DNA of 64,000 nucleotides from Euglena gracilis (Eukaryota; Euglenida; Euglenophyceae; Euglenales). The stretch spans positions 94,492,406-94,556,405 of the forward strand of contig CP154956.1 in assembly GCA_039621445.1 (NCBI GenBank). The letters run 5' to 3'. The position numbers and the translations under genes are program-made. The notes beneath the pieces were generated by a model that worked only from the letters and a program-made list of their open reading frames with translations, was not told where the DNA came from and ran no database searches. Position 1 is the stretch's first letter, and each line of letters opens with the position of its first letter. Below are positions 24,601-38,653 of the stretch, piece by piece.

Positions 24601-27600
24601 ATTGGCTTGACTGGCCAACCCTGCCCCCCTTCCCGCATTTCAATTCCATCAATCTCCCGTATGTCACGCCGCGGCCCTGGCTCACCCCCCTGCCCCTTTC
24701 CCCCCGGCAGCGCCTGCCCCCGGCCTACACCGGGGCCGCCATTCAGGCAGCGGAGGCTTGCGTGGACGAAGTGCAGTTGCGCTCCTCCGTGATCGGGGCC
24801 AGGGGGCCCCTGCCTGCTCACCTTCCCCACCGGCACCCCCCCCCCCCAATATCCAATGAACCCCCTTGCCCAATGCGCAGGGGGTGTCCGGACCGCCTTG
24901 TTTGTCACCTTTGACAGCAATACCAATGCCCAACCCTCGTCCGGACCGTCTAGATTGTCACTTTGGTGTTCGGAGGGGGGATGCTTTCCCGTCCTGGGGC
25001 CCCCTGTTCGGGACGCCATACTCCTTCTCCGTCTCAGCCCTGGTGGGTCAGTTACCCCAGGAGCAGGCTGTTTTGTTGGCCATCATCGTGTCATGGTCTC
25101 TGATGTCCCTCTCTTTCCCCCCGCTGATTCTTTCCTTCAGGCCTTTCTTTGCATCAACGACGTTTTCTGACGAGCAACGGCAAAAATGCAGCCAATGTGT
25201 TAAGGAAGATGATTTATTTTGCAGAGTATTGCACAGCAGCTTCTTTTTGACTCCGACCCCCCCCCCTGCGAGGTGGGAGTGTGAGTGGGTCAGCACCCCT
25301 TCGGGGGATCCTGCACTGGAACGTTTTTTGGGAGATGCCCATCCCGAGGTCGGGGGAGTCCCCGCCACCCTGGGTGGTAGAGCGGGACCCTCCTCCCCCT
25401 TAGGTCACAAAAACTGCACACCTCTGGTGCTTGAAAATTCGATGCCACTCCTCCTCCTCCTCTTCCTCGTTGTTGTTGTTGTTGTTGTTGTAAATTGTTG
25501 TTGTTGTTTTTGTTGTAAATTGTGGAGCAGCCTGTGTGTTTTTCTGGGACCTGTAACTCCTGTCCTTCTGGAATTCTTTTGGGGATGTTTTATATTGAGA
25601 CCTGGCTTTTTTGGACAATGCACAGAGATTTGCGATGCTCAACTGAACATCAATCAAAAACTCAAAGTCTGCCAAAAAGGTCCCAAGAGTTTTTGGTGCC
25701 CCCCCTCTCTTTACCAGAGGGGGTACGTTCAGGTGCCCCACCCCCTCCACTTCCACGGACCCACTGACCTGCTGACAGTATGCAAAATCGCGTTTGTCGA
25801 ACCGATTTGGGGGGCTGAAGATTTGGTCCCTCCCTTATCCACCCGCACAAGAGACCCCCCCCCCCCAGATTGTCCCTCCAGATTGGCCATTTGGCCGGGA
25901 AAGGATTTGAACCCCTTGCCAGATTATCAAATTGGCCGGCGCCGAAGGCACCAGAGGCCTATGGGAACGCCAATCGGGGGGGGGGGGTGAGTGTCGCCCA
26001 CGTTGACTCCCACTTCTACCTGGAATATTCAGAATGTGAGTTTCAGGTTCAGGTCAGGCTGAACTTTAAATCCCCCTGGGGGGTCAGTGCCTGCCTGGCC
26101 GTGGGCCAAAAAGTGCCCAAAATGGCCTTTTCTGGGCTTCCGGCGCCTTCGGCGCCAAAAGTGCCTTGGCCGAGTGCCCAGGCACGTTTGGCCATGTCCC
26201 CTACGGGGGGGGGTCAAATCTGGGTGCCTTGAAGTGCCTGCCCAGGCAGGTACCCCCCCCGGGTGGGGGTACGAGTGCCTGCAACTCTCGGCACTCTGAG
26301 ACCCCCCTCCCCCCGGGGTTGGTCAATATCAGCCCGGTTCAGGTATCATTTTCGACACCTTGTTCTTGCTGTTCGGCCACCCTTTCCCCGAGTCAGGATG
26401 CTTCCAAAGCCTCCACAGGGCGTCGGTGACAGACGGAACATGGGGACAGTCGTATTACTGGCAAGAGCCTGGGTTCGAGCTGCAACCGGCGGCCATCGTG
26501 TCCGCCAGTGGCGCTGCCGTGACCCCCAGCGCCAGCACCGCGCAGAGTTGCCTCGCTGCCTGGCCGCCGCCCTGCCCCCCGGGGCGTCCCATCTCCCCCG
26601 TCCATTGTTGGGACCGCACGCTCGCACAGTGCCTCACTTGTAAACAGACACATGCATGAGTCAGGCAATGTGTGTGTGTGTGTGCGCGCGCGCGCGCGTG
26701 TGTGTGTGTGCAGTTGCCTTTGTGGAAGGCATGGGCTTTCATTCAGGCGGCACGCACCAAAGTCAGATGGGGGATTCGTTTTGTTTTTGAGCTGTGGTTC
26801 CCTTTTTTGTTTCCGGCCGGCTGGCCACCGTTGGCGCCGCCTACGACGCCACCCGCAGAAGCGTTTCCCTTTCGACCGCCAACAGCAGCTGTTACCCGCT
26901 GCTGCTCACCCTGTGCCCAGGGCCCGCCCTCTTCAGTGCCCCCTGGACCCCCCACTGCTGGCAGCGCAGCCTTTTCAGTTGCGGTGTCGGCATTCCCCGA
27001 GAGAAAACAGCTGCTTTCATTGTCGATGAGGCTAAAGAACAGAATCCGCCCCCCCCCCCCCGATGATGACGCCTCTTCCCAGGCGGATGGCCTTAGGTTT
27101 CACCAAACCCCCAGGCAATCCCCCTGACACCTCTTTTGTTGTGCATGACCAGCACTGCGACGTCGTGTGGGACCTGATGGGAATTGATATCCGCAATTTT
27201 CCGCAATTTCGCCGCAATTTCCGCAATTTTTCCGCAGGCCTCCAATATCAATCCCCCCCCCCTGACTTCCCTATTCGGGAAGCCTATGCAAGCCCTGTCG
27301 CCATGTCAATGTACAACGCCGGTGCCCCATCTCCTCTTCGAGTATGCTTGATTTCGTGGACTGGATGTTTGGCCAGTAGGCGGATTCCCCAGCGTTGAAG
27401 AGGTTCTTGGGACTTCCATTTCTGGATGTGGGCAGCCTCAAGGGGGAATCTACAGAATTAGAAAATCACTGTTTTGTATTCTGATGTTTCCAGCTACCCA
27501 AAATTTCTTGCTTTTTTGCCTTTTTTGAGCTCGCTTTCTTCGAGATTGCATCCCCCCCCCCACGGGAACATGCTGTGCAATCTGCCATTTGCAGCCAAAT

Positions 27601-30600
27601 GGAATGAGACTGATGGAGTGGGATGCCAGTTTGGATGGAATCCGCACTTAAGAGTGGAGCTGGGTCCATTCTACAAAGGTTTCCCGAACAGAACAAACCC
27701 CCAACAAGATCCAAGGGGGAAGGGCAAGTGCGCGCAGCAGGTGACAAGGGTCGTTGTTCGTCTCACTGTGTCCAGCGCCAAGGCCCAAAGTGGCGCATTG
27801 GAAGCGCTGAACCTGGTGTCGTTCAGTGGAGTGTCTGAGCAGGGCACTGGGATGGAGAATGGCACCATGTCCGTGCATGCTGCGTGTTGTGTGTGGTTTT
27901 GATGCTTGTTGTGTGTGTGTGTGTGTGTGTGTGTTGAGACTGGTGCACCTGGGCTCACTTTGCATATCCCCCCCCCTGGGTGCATGTGACAGTCACAAAT
28001 GAAAATTGCATTGCTGAGAATCGAACCTTTGGAAGTTGGTTTGAAAGAATCAGAGGGAAGAAATCTTTTCAAATATTTTTTGACACACTTGACGGCTTGA
28101 CCGACGTGCCGAAATTTATGATATTTTTTTTGAGAGTTTTTCCTTTTGTTCGACGCTCCAGGTATTTCCCCCCATTTTTTTCTTCTGAAATGTCTTTGCA
28201 TGATGAGTTTGTTACGAGGGTGGGACGTCTCTCGGGCCACAGCAATCAAAAGAAATCAAGAAAAATGTCCCCACCGCCCTGGCGCCGGCGCCATCCAGCA
28301 GGCCAACGATGAGGCGCTGTTCCAGCTGTCCTGTGCCGTGCGGCTCAGGGGTTGTCTCACGCCGGAGGAGACCCTCCCTGTGGGATGGCCCCAGCTCCTG
28401 TTTCCGAGCCAGCAGGTCGGAGATGGGCTGCGGACCCCCCCCCGAAATCGGCTGAAATAAGGTTGGGCTGGCCAGAGCAGCCAGGTGGGTCGTAAGAATT
28501 TTGGTGCAATGCACCGAAAAATTTGAACAGGGGGCTAAAATGGGCCAAACATAGAGTTTTTGACGGTCTTTGGGTGTATCACCTTCAATTTTGGGTCAAT
28601 AAAATCCGACTCAGTTGGATTTGGGTGGTTTTGGCTTTTTTTTTGGGTGGGGGCATCAGCCAGGACCAGTAATTGGCTGTCTCCTGTCCCCGGACCTTTA
28701 CCCCAGAAGGGTGGACTTGGCCAGTACCTTTTTCCATCCAGCTGGATGAACCTCCCTGGTTCCTTGAGACGTCCCCTGGTATGGGTCCCGCCCACCAATA
28801 TTGTGCCGCTGCTGCTGGCCGTTATCATCCCAGCCAGGGTTTGGCTCACCCTGTATGGCCCCGGGGGTTTGAAAACACGGTGACAAAGAGAGTGCAAAAA
28901 ATGAGCAAAATTCTGTTTTTGTCAGTGTGACCCCTGGGACTTTGGCCAAAAATGGTGTTTTTTGGGGTGACGGAAATGGGCTCCGCACGTGCACATGCGC
29001 AAATGAACCACCTGCAGAAATTTCAGAATTTAACAAGTGGTTCATTTGCGCATTTGCGCCCACAAACGTGATGTGTGCAAATGCGCAAATGAACACAATG
29101 GGGTAATTGAAAAGCGACACCATTGGGCCGTGCAACAACTAATTTTAATGGCCTCTGAAGGGGTTCAACCCAAACGACACACCATCTTCTCCAACATCAG
29201 GTGTTTGGGGGCCAATTCTACTCTAGTGACAGGTCCCTGGAAAGGTTGAGATGGAGGATCTCCTGAAGGTGGTTACGCAGCCACCCGATAACGGTGCACG
29301 TCTGCCAGCACCCAAATTAGGATCCCAAATGCCCTGCCGATGGCCTGTGGCTTGGGCTCCACTGCTGCAGCCAAATCAACTGCTGATGCTTCAGCACCCA
29401 CCAGGCTGGTATCGACCTCCCCGATGCAACAGCAGCCACCGAAGCGGCCACATTATTCCCCGCAACCGGGGTGTGAGACTGGGGGGACGACGTGGTGCCA
29501 GTGCATGACAACCAACAGCTGGAGAGAGATAGCCTCAAACACCCGTTACTTTGGGTGCACGGAAGTGTTGAACCTTTACCACTCGATTGGTTGCATGAAA
29601 GCTGTGGGACTCACCGCCACAAATTATGCAAAAAAACTGGTGTGTTTTACGTTTTGCAAGGGAAAAATGGTGGAGAATAACCAGAAAACGGACTCCAGCC
29701 CGACGCATCCCGGGTATTTCAGGTACCAAATTTTTATTTCTTGTAATGCAGTACTGTTGCAGAAAAGGTGTCGAACAGTCACAGGTCGTTTGCACATCAT
29801 CAATGCATTACGCTTATCTGCCAAACGGATGAGGCCAAAGCAGCAGGCCATGCGGGCCGGAGAACAGCAGTGCAAATGCACACACGCAAGGCAGGCAAAT
29901 TTTTGCCCGTTAGATACCACGTTCAAATGAACATTACACACCACCTCTCACCACAAATTTCATCACCAGGTAAAGGTGGTGAAAACCAATGTGTGGCATG
30001 TGGAATTGCGTTCGCCACCCGTCAGGGACGAGGAGATCGTATCGCACAACTGATGTGTGTTGGTGCGCGCATTTGCGCGCACCAACGTAATTTTCTGTGT
30101 GTGCGTTAAGGCTAGCACAATCACACCATTTTGAAGTGAATCATTAAATGTTGGTGTGCGCATTGGTGCACCCACCAACATGTTGGTGCATGTTGGTGCC
30201 ACATGTTGGCGCGCCCACCAACATAATTTTGTTTATGGGTGCAAATGCGCGCACCAACACGCCTATCACGTTCAAAGACCTCGTAGGGTCATTGTCCTCA
30301 TCAGTGTGTTTTAACGTGGACATGTTGTTTGTTGCCTCCCATGCACAAACCATCCGTATCCCACGTTCCCCAAGTGGTTGGTGCGTGCATTTGCGCCCAC
30401 AAACATGTCATTTTAACTTACAATTGTGTGTTTTGTTGGCGCAAATGCGCTCACAAACAGAATTTGTTTGTGCGCGCATTTGCGCCCACAAACACATATC
30501 AGTTGCGTGATGGCTGGCTGACGTAGTCTGTAGTACGTCAGCCAGTAAGTTGCTTCACAAGTGTGAACAGATTCAAGTGAGGTGGAACACTGTCAGTTTA

Positions 30601-33600
30601 ACTTCGACACATCATTTTTTAACAAGAATGATTATACAACAAAATTATGGCAGAACTACTATCAAGTTAAAAACCTAAAACGTGAGGAAGAAGAAACTTG
30701 AAAAAAGGTGCTTTTTGGGATCTTTACTGAGTTTGAACGATTTGCTAAGTAACATACCCTGCAATTTATACACCGAACTTCGAATCCACAAATAATATAT
30801 GAATATTGTATTACATTGGCATATTTTGGGGTGTTCACTTGAACCAGGCTTTTGTTTAGGCTCCACTGGCCAGCCATTTTACCAGCCACCAGCTAGAAAA
30901 GCTTGGCTGACTGTGTTAAATAAAACAAAACATCCGAAGTAATTGGTGTGTGATTTGTGTGTGTTTGTAGCTGCGTGTGCACACGCGTGAAGTGTTGTCT
31001 CATGCCCGCAGGAGCTGTGGTGGCAGGGGCTTTTTTTTGGGTGCATGGTTTTCCTCATTTGAGGAGAAGACTGGCGTCCAGTGCAAATGCAGAACAACAG
31101 CCCCAACGTGAAAAATCTCATTCCCATTCCTGCTCCCCATTGCCAGTGCCCCCAAGTGCTTCTCGGAGGGTTGTGGAGGGGAGACATGCAATCAAAAAGC
31201 CCATTTCCCCGTGGTCCACAGCTGGACCTCTGTGCTCCAGCTATGGGCCCCATTAAGTGGATTTCGTTCTATTTGACATAACTCTGCCGAGAGTCTGGTT
31301 TTTTTTTGCCCTGAAGATCCCCCCAAATTTTGATGATAACGGTGGTGATGATGACTGTCGTTCGCCTTCTTTCCTCCCTGGATATTAATTGTCTCCTCTG
31401 ACTTTGCTGCTTTCGACTGGTTTGGGTTGGGCAGTGGTGGGCAGGGCCACCCCCTGGGGGGGCCATGAGCCTTTTTCTCAGCCCACCCGATCCTACAGCC
31501 TTGAGCTCGGTCGTCTCCCTCCCCCCGGGGTGCAGGATTGGGAGAGTGCCACGACCCGCAAGGTTGGTGTCTACCCCCCTCTTCTGTCACGCGGGGCAGC
31601 TGTCCCCCAGGGCTGCAGTAAGCTGACTTACCCAGCGGCGTCCTGTCAGGTACAGCCTTGAGAAATTGGGCTCTCAACATTGCCCTACCCCTGCCAGTCC
31701 AATTGCCGTTGTGCTGCTGCTCGGAGCAGCGGGCTGTGGGTGGTGGCTGTGGCGGGCCGGCTTCTTTTTAACTCAGAAGACCTTGAGACTCCAGAGTGGG
31801 GGGAGGGGGTGGGTGGGTGGGTGGGTCTGGGGCTGGACCCTCCCTCCCCCGGGTTTCGGCGCGAAGCGCCGAATTTTTTTTTGGAAATGCCCTCAGACGG
31901 CTCAATTTGGGGGGGGGACCCCTGGGGGGGGGGTCCCGCGCTGGGCTGGATGGGTGGGGGACCCCCTCCTCCCGGGTCCTAAAAAGAAACCTGGTGGCGG
32001 GTCACGGAGTACAACCGCATGCTGCGCAAGAAGTTCTCCAACGACAACGTCGCGGAGAGCTGTGCAGAGGCCGGGCAGGGGGGCCGCTTTTTTTTGGTGT
32101 CCATCTGTCAGAGTCAGACGCCGTTCCAAAACCTTCCCTGGGGCTTGCAGCGGTTTGTAGCGGTTTTCTCCGGTGCTCTTCCTCCGTGGTGCACGGAACC
32201 CCGCTGCTCTCTTCCTTCCACTCGGCATCATCTCAAATCCCCCCAGCGTCGCCCTGGGCGCATCGCGCGCTTCGACCTCGACGCGGTGGCGTGGCTGCGA
32301 GAGGTGCAGGAGCCCAACAAGATCCAGCTGGCATTCCTCGCCATCATTGCCCTCCTCACCGAGGTCAAGCCGTACGCCGCACAGGCCCCCGAACCTTTGC
32401 TCGATATCCGTTAAGTGAGGTTAACCCGACTGTACCTTCCCTTCTTCCTCCTCACCCCCCCTCCACCACCCCACCACCCCCTCTGAGGAGAAAGATTGCC
32501 TCGCCCCCCCCCCCAGCCTTGCGGCTAAACAGGAAGCCCGGAAACCCTATGGCTGGAGGGTGGGGGTCAGGCAGCTTCTTGAGGGTTCGCAGTGCCCCCC
32601 TGTGGTGGAGGGCCCGACTGCAGCTAGTCCAAATTTTGGCCAGTGGAAATCCTAGTGCACCCCCGGGCGGGAGGCCGCTAGCACGGCAAGCCAGTGTAAA
32701 AATTTTTAACCCCCAAAACCTGCCCAAAATGCCCAGCTTTGGCATTTTTTGGATTTTTTTTGAAAAAAATCAAGCAGAACCTCATTAAAAGTCCCATTTA
32801 CACCTCGGCGTGCAGCGCCGGAGGAAGATTCTTTTGCAGTTGGGGGACCCCCCCCCCAGTCAACTAGTGGCTTTTTTCCAGTGTCCAGCAAAATGGCTAG
32901 CCAGTGGTTGGGGGTCCACTGGCTAGCCATTTTGGGTCCTTAAGCAAAAGCCTGGTAGAGGTCGACCTCCCCCCCATGCCCCATACAACCCCGCCAAGCC
33001 CTTCCGGGGCCGGGACTTAGCCCTTGGGCTAATCCCGCCCATTCCATATGGCATCCATCCTTGGAACCAATCCCCCCCCCGTCTATACGCAGCCCACGGG
33101 GCAATCCGCCTCCGTCCCCTGAAGCCTCTGCCAGCCATCCCGGACCAGCTCCTGTCCCAACTCACTGCCGCCGCGGTAAGAGTCGCCTGGATCGCTGGCA
33201 TGCAAGCGGTATCCATCAAACACGATGCTTATTTCAAGAAATTGGTTGCCATTGCTGGGACAGTTGATGGGCTGATGGAACACATACCTTGCGTCGACGT
33301 CCGATGCAAGCGTCGCTTTTTTTTTCCCCCATGTGCACGGAGTGCAAGCCATGAAGAGTTGGTAGTTGAAACAAATTTCCACCAGGCAGATGGGGGGATG
33401 CTGAACTGCCTGAAGGGGGGGGGGTGGTGGGGCAGCCCGGCCTCCCGGTCCGCCTCGACCCACCCCCGACGCCGAGGAGGACGACCCGGCCACGGAGCAG
33501 CAGTCGGAGCTGTCCCTGTCCCTGGCGCATGGCAACGGCAACGACCGGCTGTCTCCGGCGGCCCAGGGGGGCACGGGTGGCCTTTGTGCGTTGGACCCAA

Positions 33601-36600
33601 CCTTGGGTTGCCCCCCCCCCCCCCCGATTCCCCCCTGCCCTTTGGGAGCTCATTAGGAACTCAACACCGATTGAGGGCACGTTCTTTTGTTCCGTTTGAG
33701 CTCCCCTCCTCACCTGCTTCGGGACCATCGTTGCCCCCCTGCTGCCGCTTCCGGCAAGTGGCTACGTTCCCAGCGGTCCCCATCCATTGCGCAGTCCGCC
33801 AACTTCAGCCCGCGAAAGGGACACGAAGGGCCGAGGACTCGCGACAGGATTTGTCTTCTCGGACCACCGTTGCCGTGTCCGACCTCCCCGGGGTTCTGTA
33901 TTAGTTCCCCGCATCAACCCTTTGCCTTGCAGGAAAAACAAGGCAGAGAAAAAGCCACCAAGGAACAAATCACAAAAAAGAGGAGCCGGAGCATCTTCTT
34001 CTTCTGGCCCATCTTTTGAAACCTCTATCATTGGTCACAGCTCTGCCAAAGTGTCGCGCAGGCAGTTATTTCCTGTCCAACTGGCCATCTTGTCCCTTCC
34101 TCCCCAAACTTTTGGGCCAGTTAACCAGACGCTTTGCTGCGTTTGTGTATATAGAGGTTTTGGGTCTGAGTTGGTCATATATCAACGTGTTCCCAGGAGT
34201 TGTTCAAAAAAGGAAAAGTGCTTAGACATGACCTGGACACCCCCCATCAGTCGTCATTGCGTGCATTCACGTCACTTGCGTGCGGCACACTTTTGCTTGG
34301 TGCCTCCAAACCTTTCCTCAAAGAATTCTCTCCCTCCTCCTGGCCAACAGCCTTGTGGCTTGTTTTCCTTGTGAGGTCTAGAGGTCAAAGAAACAGGGCC
34401 GTCCTTTCCTCCTCCCATCTGTCCCCCCCTGGGCCCGCCTCAACGCAGCCACCGCCCGGGGGTCCGTCACGTGGTCGGACGGCAGCAACAAGGTGCTGGC
34501 CATGAAGGACTGGCACCGCAAGCGCTGCACTTACCTGTGCATCCGCTTCGGCAGCACGTACCCCAATGCGGAGAAGCGGCTGCCGGAGCTGGTGCGGGTC
34601 GCCGGGCGCATCGTGGACGTCGCGAAGGTGCACGGCGCCACCATCGATGCGGTCGGCGTGGCCCAGGGGGCGGCCAGCCTCTGGCTGTGGTGGCCGCTGG
34701 GGGCACAAAACTGAAATGAGAGTCGAAAGTGCGGGGAAGTCCAGTATTTCTGCTACCCTTGCTCCAGCTTAAAACGGGAAAGAGCCCGGGAGCTCCCATT
34801 TTACCGTGCCAGGTTTTGTGGCACAGTCGCCAGGAGTGCTGTCCCGTCCTGTCCTCTCCCCCCAGGGCCTTGACACAGAATTGATGGAACCGTGGCCCCC
34901 GACCACCCTCCACCACAGACCCCCCCCCCCGGCCTGGCCCGCAAAAGGCAAGGACCCAGGGGTTTTTTTAGTCGTGGACCCCCGGGGGGGGGAGGGGGGG
35001 GTAGGGTGGGTGGGTCCGGCCGAGCCCCCCCCCCCCCCGGAGGGAGGTGGCATAAACTTTTCGGCGCCAAAGGCGCCGAAAAAGTGCTATTTTTAGCACT
35101 TTTCGCGATTTTTCGGCCATTTTTTTTTTGGTCCCCCGGACCCCCCTCGGGGGGGCCCAGGGGGTGGGTGGGGGGGGACCCCCCCTCCCCCCCGGACTTT
35201 ACCCCTGCAAGGACCTGCTGCGCGCCATCATGGGTTCAAGTTGAGATGCGGAACGGGGCCTACCACTTCCCGCATTTCTGCGCCCCGCTCAGGGGACAGT
35301 TTGCGGCCAGAAGCATTCTGAGCGAAGAATCAACACAACCCAGTGGATAAAAAATGGTGGGGGTCAAACTCATGATGGGGTCGACCCACCCGCTTCAGGC
35401 TTTCCTGTCCACCCCTCCCCCCCCCTACCCCGGTCAATGCTCTCCCCCTCGCCCCCCACTTGGGGCGCGGCACTTCGTCCTGTGGCGCGGCGGTCTCCGC
35501 CGGTCGCCGCCCTGCCCCCCAACTTCGTCACCGTGCACTGGGGCGCCACCACCGCGTCCTGCAGCCTGGCGGTGAAGGCGGTCCACGCCGGCCTGGAGGG
35601 GGGGCCCCGGCCGATACAATTGCTTAGTCACTGGCCTACCCCCCCCCCCCCCCTTGGGGGACTGACTGGTTTTTTTCGGAGTGACTCACTGTTTTTGGGC
35701 CCAAACCCCCTCCCCCCCGGGGGGGGGGTCGGCCAGGGGTAGGCAAAAGTGGCTCGTGTGACCCCGGCGCCGAAGGTGCTGGGGAATTTTTTTTTGCCTA
35801 AAATGGCCTAAAGTGACTGGAAAGTGGCCGGTTTTCCGACTCCCCCCCTGCTGGGCGGGGTGTGGTGACTGACTGCTTTCCCGGAAAAAAGTGACTGACT
35901 GGTTTTTTGAAGAGTGGAATGACCCACCAGGGTCGGTAAAAAATTGTATGCCCCCCCCCCTCCCAGCCCCCCCCGCTGGCTGCCATCGGCAGCTGGTTCC
36001 CCGCAGCCCTCCTAGGCTCCCCACCACCACCTCCTCTCATTACCCTTTGGCCCGTTCTGGCCGTTTTTTTTTTGCCCCTTCTGGGCGGCGACGATTGACC
36101 CCTTTCTCAACCCGCTCCGGAGGCCAGGGAATCGGCCGAACAGCCAGGGTGGTGGGTGGGGGGGGGTCGACCCCCCCCACCCCCTGCATGGTGGGTGGGG
36201 GGGGGTCGACCCCACCCACCACCTCTTCCTGTATTTCCGGGAGCGAGCACCAATTTTTTGGACCCAAAAAATTTTTCCGGCGCCTTCGGCGCCGGGTGTT
36301 TTTTTGACCCAGTTTGGAACCCATATTGGGGGTCCCTCCAAAAACCAACCTAAACCCCATTTTTTTCACACCTTCCAAAAATTCAACATTTTCTCAGAAT
36401 TTTGATTTTGAGAAGTTTTTGAAACAAAAAATGCCATTGAAAGTCCAAGAAATTTCAAAGAGAAAAAATGTCAGTAAAATTTGACTGCACCAAAATTTGG
36501 ACCACTTTTTTTTTGACTTTTCTTTTTTTTCCCCACCCCCGTCCTAAAAACTACCAATTTTAAACCCTGATTTTTTTGAGTTTTTTTGTGAGAAAATGTG

Positions 36601-38578
36601 GTTTTCCATTAAAAAATCATGTGTTTTGGCTTCATTTTTCAAAAAAAATTCATTTTTTTTTCTGGCCAAAATCCCCGTATCCCCAAAATCGGTGAAAATG
36701 CTGTGGTGGGTGGGGGAGTCGACCCCCCCACCCCCCGCCACCTCCCGGGTGGGGGGGGTCGACCCCCCCCACCTGGCCCTGCCGGAGGCCGGCCGGGGCC
36801 CCGGGGTGATGGCGCGGCTGCGAGAGACGCTGCCGGAGGACCAGCAGGCGACGTTCTGGTTGCAGGCCGGGGTCGGCAAGGGCGTTTGCGACTGCGGCAC
36901 CGTGAGCAGCGAGTCCGGCACAGGCGGGGGCTGCTGCCGGGGGGGGGGGGGTAGGGGGGTTCCCGGTTCGTTCTTCTGAAGGTGGGGGTGCCCCCTTCTT
37001 TCCATCAAGAAAGGGGGTCGGCAGAGTGGCAGGGCTCTGGCGAAGGTACTGCGTTGGATTTGCGGCTCAGAGGATGGCAAAACTTTGCCCGGCAAAGAGC
37101 TTGGGCATGGATGCAATTAATTGTCTATATTTGATTTCTGGCCGCATTGGTCCCCCCAAATTTCTTGGCATTTCATGCTGGACTTTGCTTTGTAGGGGGG
37201 GGGTCGGTCCCCCTACAAATGGCGGAGGGACTGTGAACTCTCCCCCGCCCCTCCAATGAGTACCCTTGCCCTTGCTTGGTCTTGCGGGAACCCATTTTCA
37301 GATCACCAGGTGCATTCCCTGCAACGACACCTGACCACTGTAGCGCTACTGTTGATGCAGACAAGTCTCTCCGTCCATGTCACTTTTTGTTTTGTCGGGA
37401 GTATGTGAACAGGTAAAGGGAAGGAAGGCCAGGGTTGGGATTTGGACCCCCCCCCCGAGGCAAGCAGCCCCACCCCCCAAAGGAGGCCCCAAGCACAAGC
37501 GCCTTTCGGGGCACCAGCTTCTTCGCTGGTGGCGCGATGCTGGTGGGCGTGAGGAGGGGAGGCCGGGGGAGCCGTGGGGGTCACGGGCCGCTGTTGGGCC
37601 GATGTGGTTGGGGGGAGGGCCAGGGGGGGGGGTCCCCAGCGCCCACCTGGAGCCGGCACCGCTTCTTCGTGGTGTGGGGCCCGGAGCCCTCCCTGGCCCT
37701 CGATATCGCTATGGGAGGCCTCCCCCACGGGCCGCGCCTCACGATAGTCAGCGTGGTGCTGGTTTGGGGGGGGCACTGATACTGAAAGCGGGGCACTGAT
37801 ACTGCCCCGCTTTGGTCGGGGCAGTATCAGTGCCCTGACACTTAGGCGGCCGGATTCGCACTTAAGCTTTTTTATTTTTATTTGCGCACTTGCGCAAATT
37901 TCCGAATTTTTTGATCCTGGTCAGTTCTTCTTTGATTCGGCTGTATGGCCCCGGGGAGTTTGAAAACACGTTGACAAGAGAGTGCAAACAGTGAGCGAAA
38001 TTCTGATTCTGGCGGTGTGACCCCCGGGACTTTGGCAAAAAATGGTGTTTTTGGGGTGTCTGAAAATGGACTTTGTACGTCGAAACCCCCGGGACCTGCC
38101 GGCCAAAAGGGAAAAAATGACAGAAAAGCGGCAAAGAAACGAGACCTTTACTGCCCTTGTTGCTTCTTTCGGCTGTATCCCCGGGTGAGCCCGAGGCTGT
38201 ATCCCCGGGTGAGCCTGAGCTGCCGGTGGTGTGCGTCGTGGGTGTTTGCCGGACTGCTGTGCTTGCGGCGCCTTGCTGTGCTGTTTTTGGGTTGTTTGTT
38301 AAAGCGTGGGGAGGAAGTGCCTGGGTGTGTGGGAGTGGTGTGACCGAGCCGGTGGGAAGGGCATAGGGTGAGGAAGGTAAGTGCGGGGTGTTTGGCAAGG
38401 GAAGCGCAGAGGGGAAGAAATGGGGGGATTGGTGTCTCCCACCCGGCTTATACACCCGGGATCCACACAACCAGTTGCGTGGCAAAGAACCCAGCAAAAG
38501 AAGCCCAACACTGGAAGGACAAAATTGTGTTTATTTGCGCAAATGCGCGCACCAACATAATTATGTTTATTTGACGAC

Positions 38579-38609
<31 letters not shown>

Positions 38610-38610
38610 A

Positions 38611-38653
<43 letters not shown>

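Larger units (their letters stand above)
28833..31698. other. Long receptor intron with TTTGCGC palindromes
   Basis: The intron is (A)GCCAGGG...CCCTGCCAGT. It contains TTTGCGCAAATGCGC-type palindromes at 28983-29095 and 30055-30510, part of which is duplicated at 39050-39430. A 196-codon frame at 29340-29930 has no recognisable motif. Confidence 0.5.

Noticed and set aside
24866-25990. 374-codon + frame, the longest in the window
   Set aside because: It spans a C tract, a TTG repeat (Val/Cys run) and intron sequence; no motif and not in phase with the PstS exons.
31796-32788. 330-codon + frame
   Set aside because: It runs through G tracts and parts of exons 21 and 22 in the wrong frame; proline and glycine rich, with no domain.
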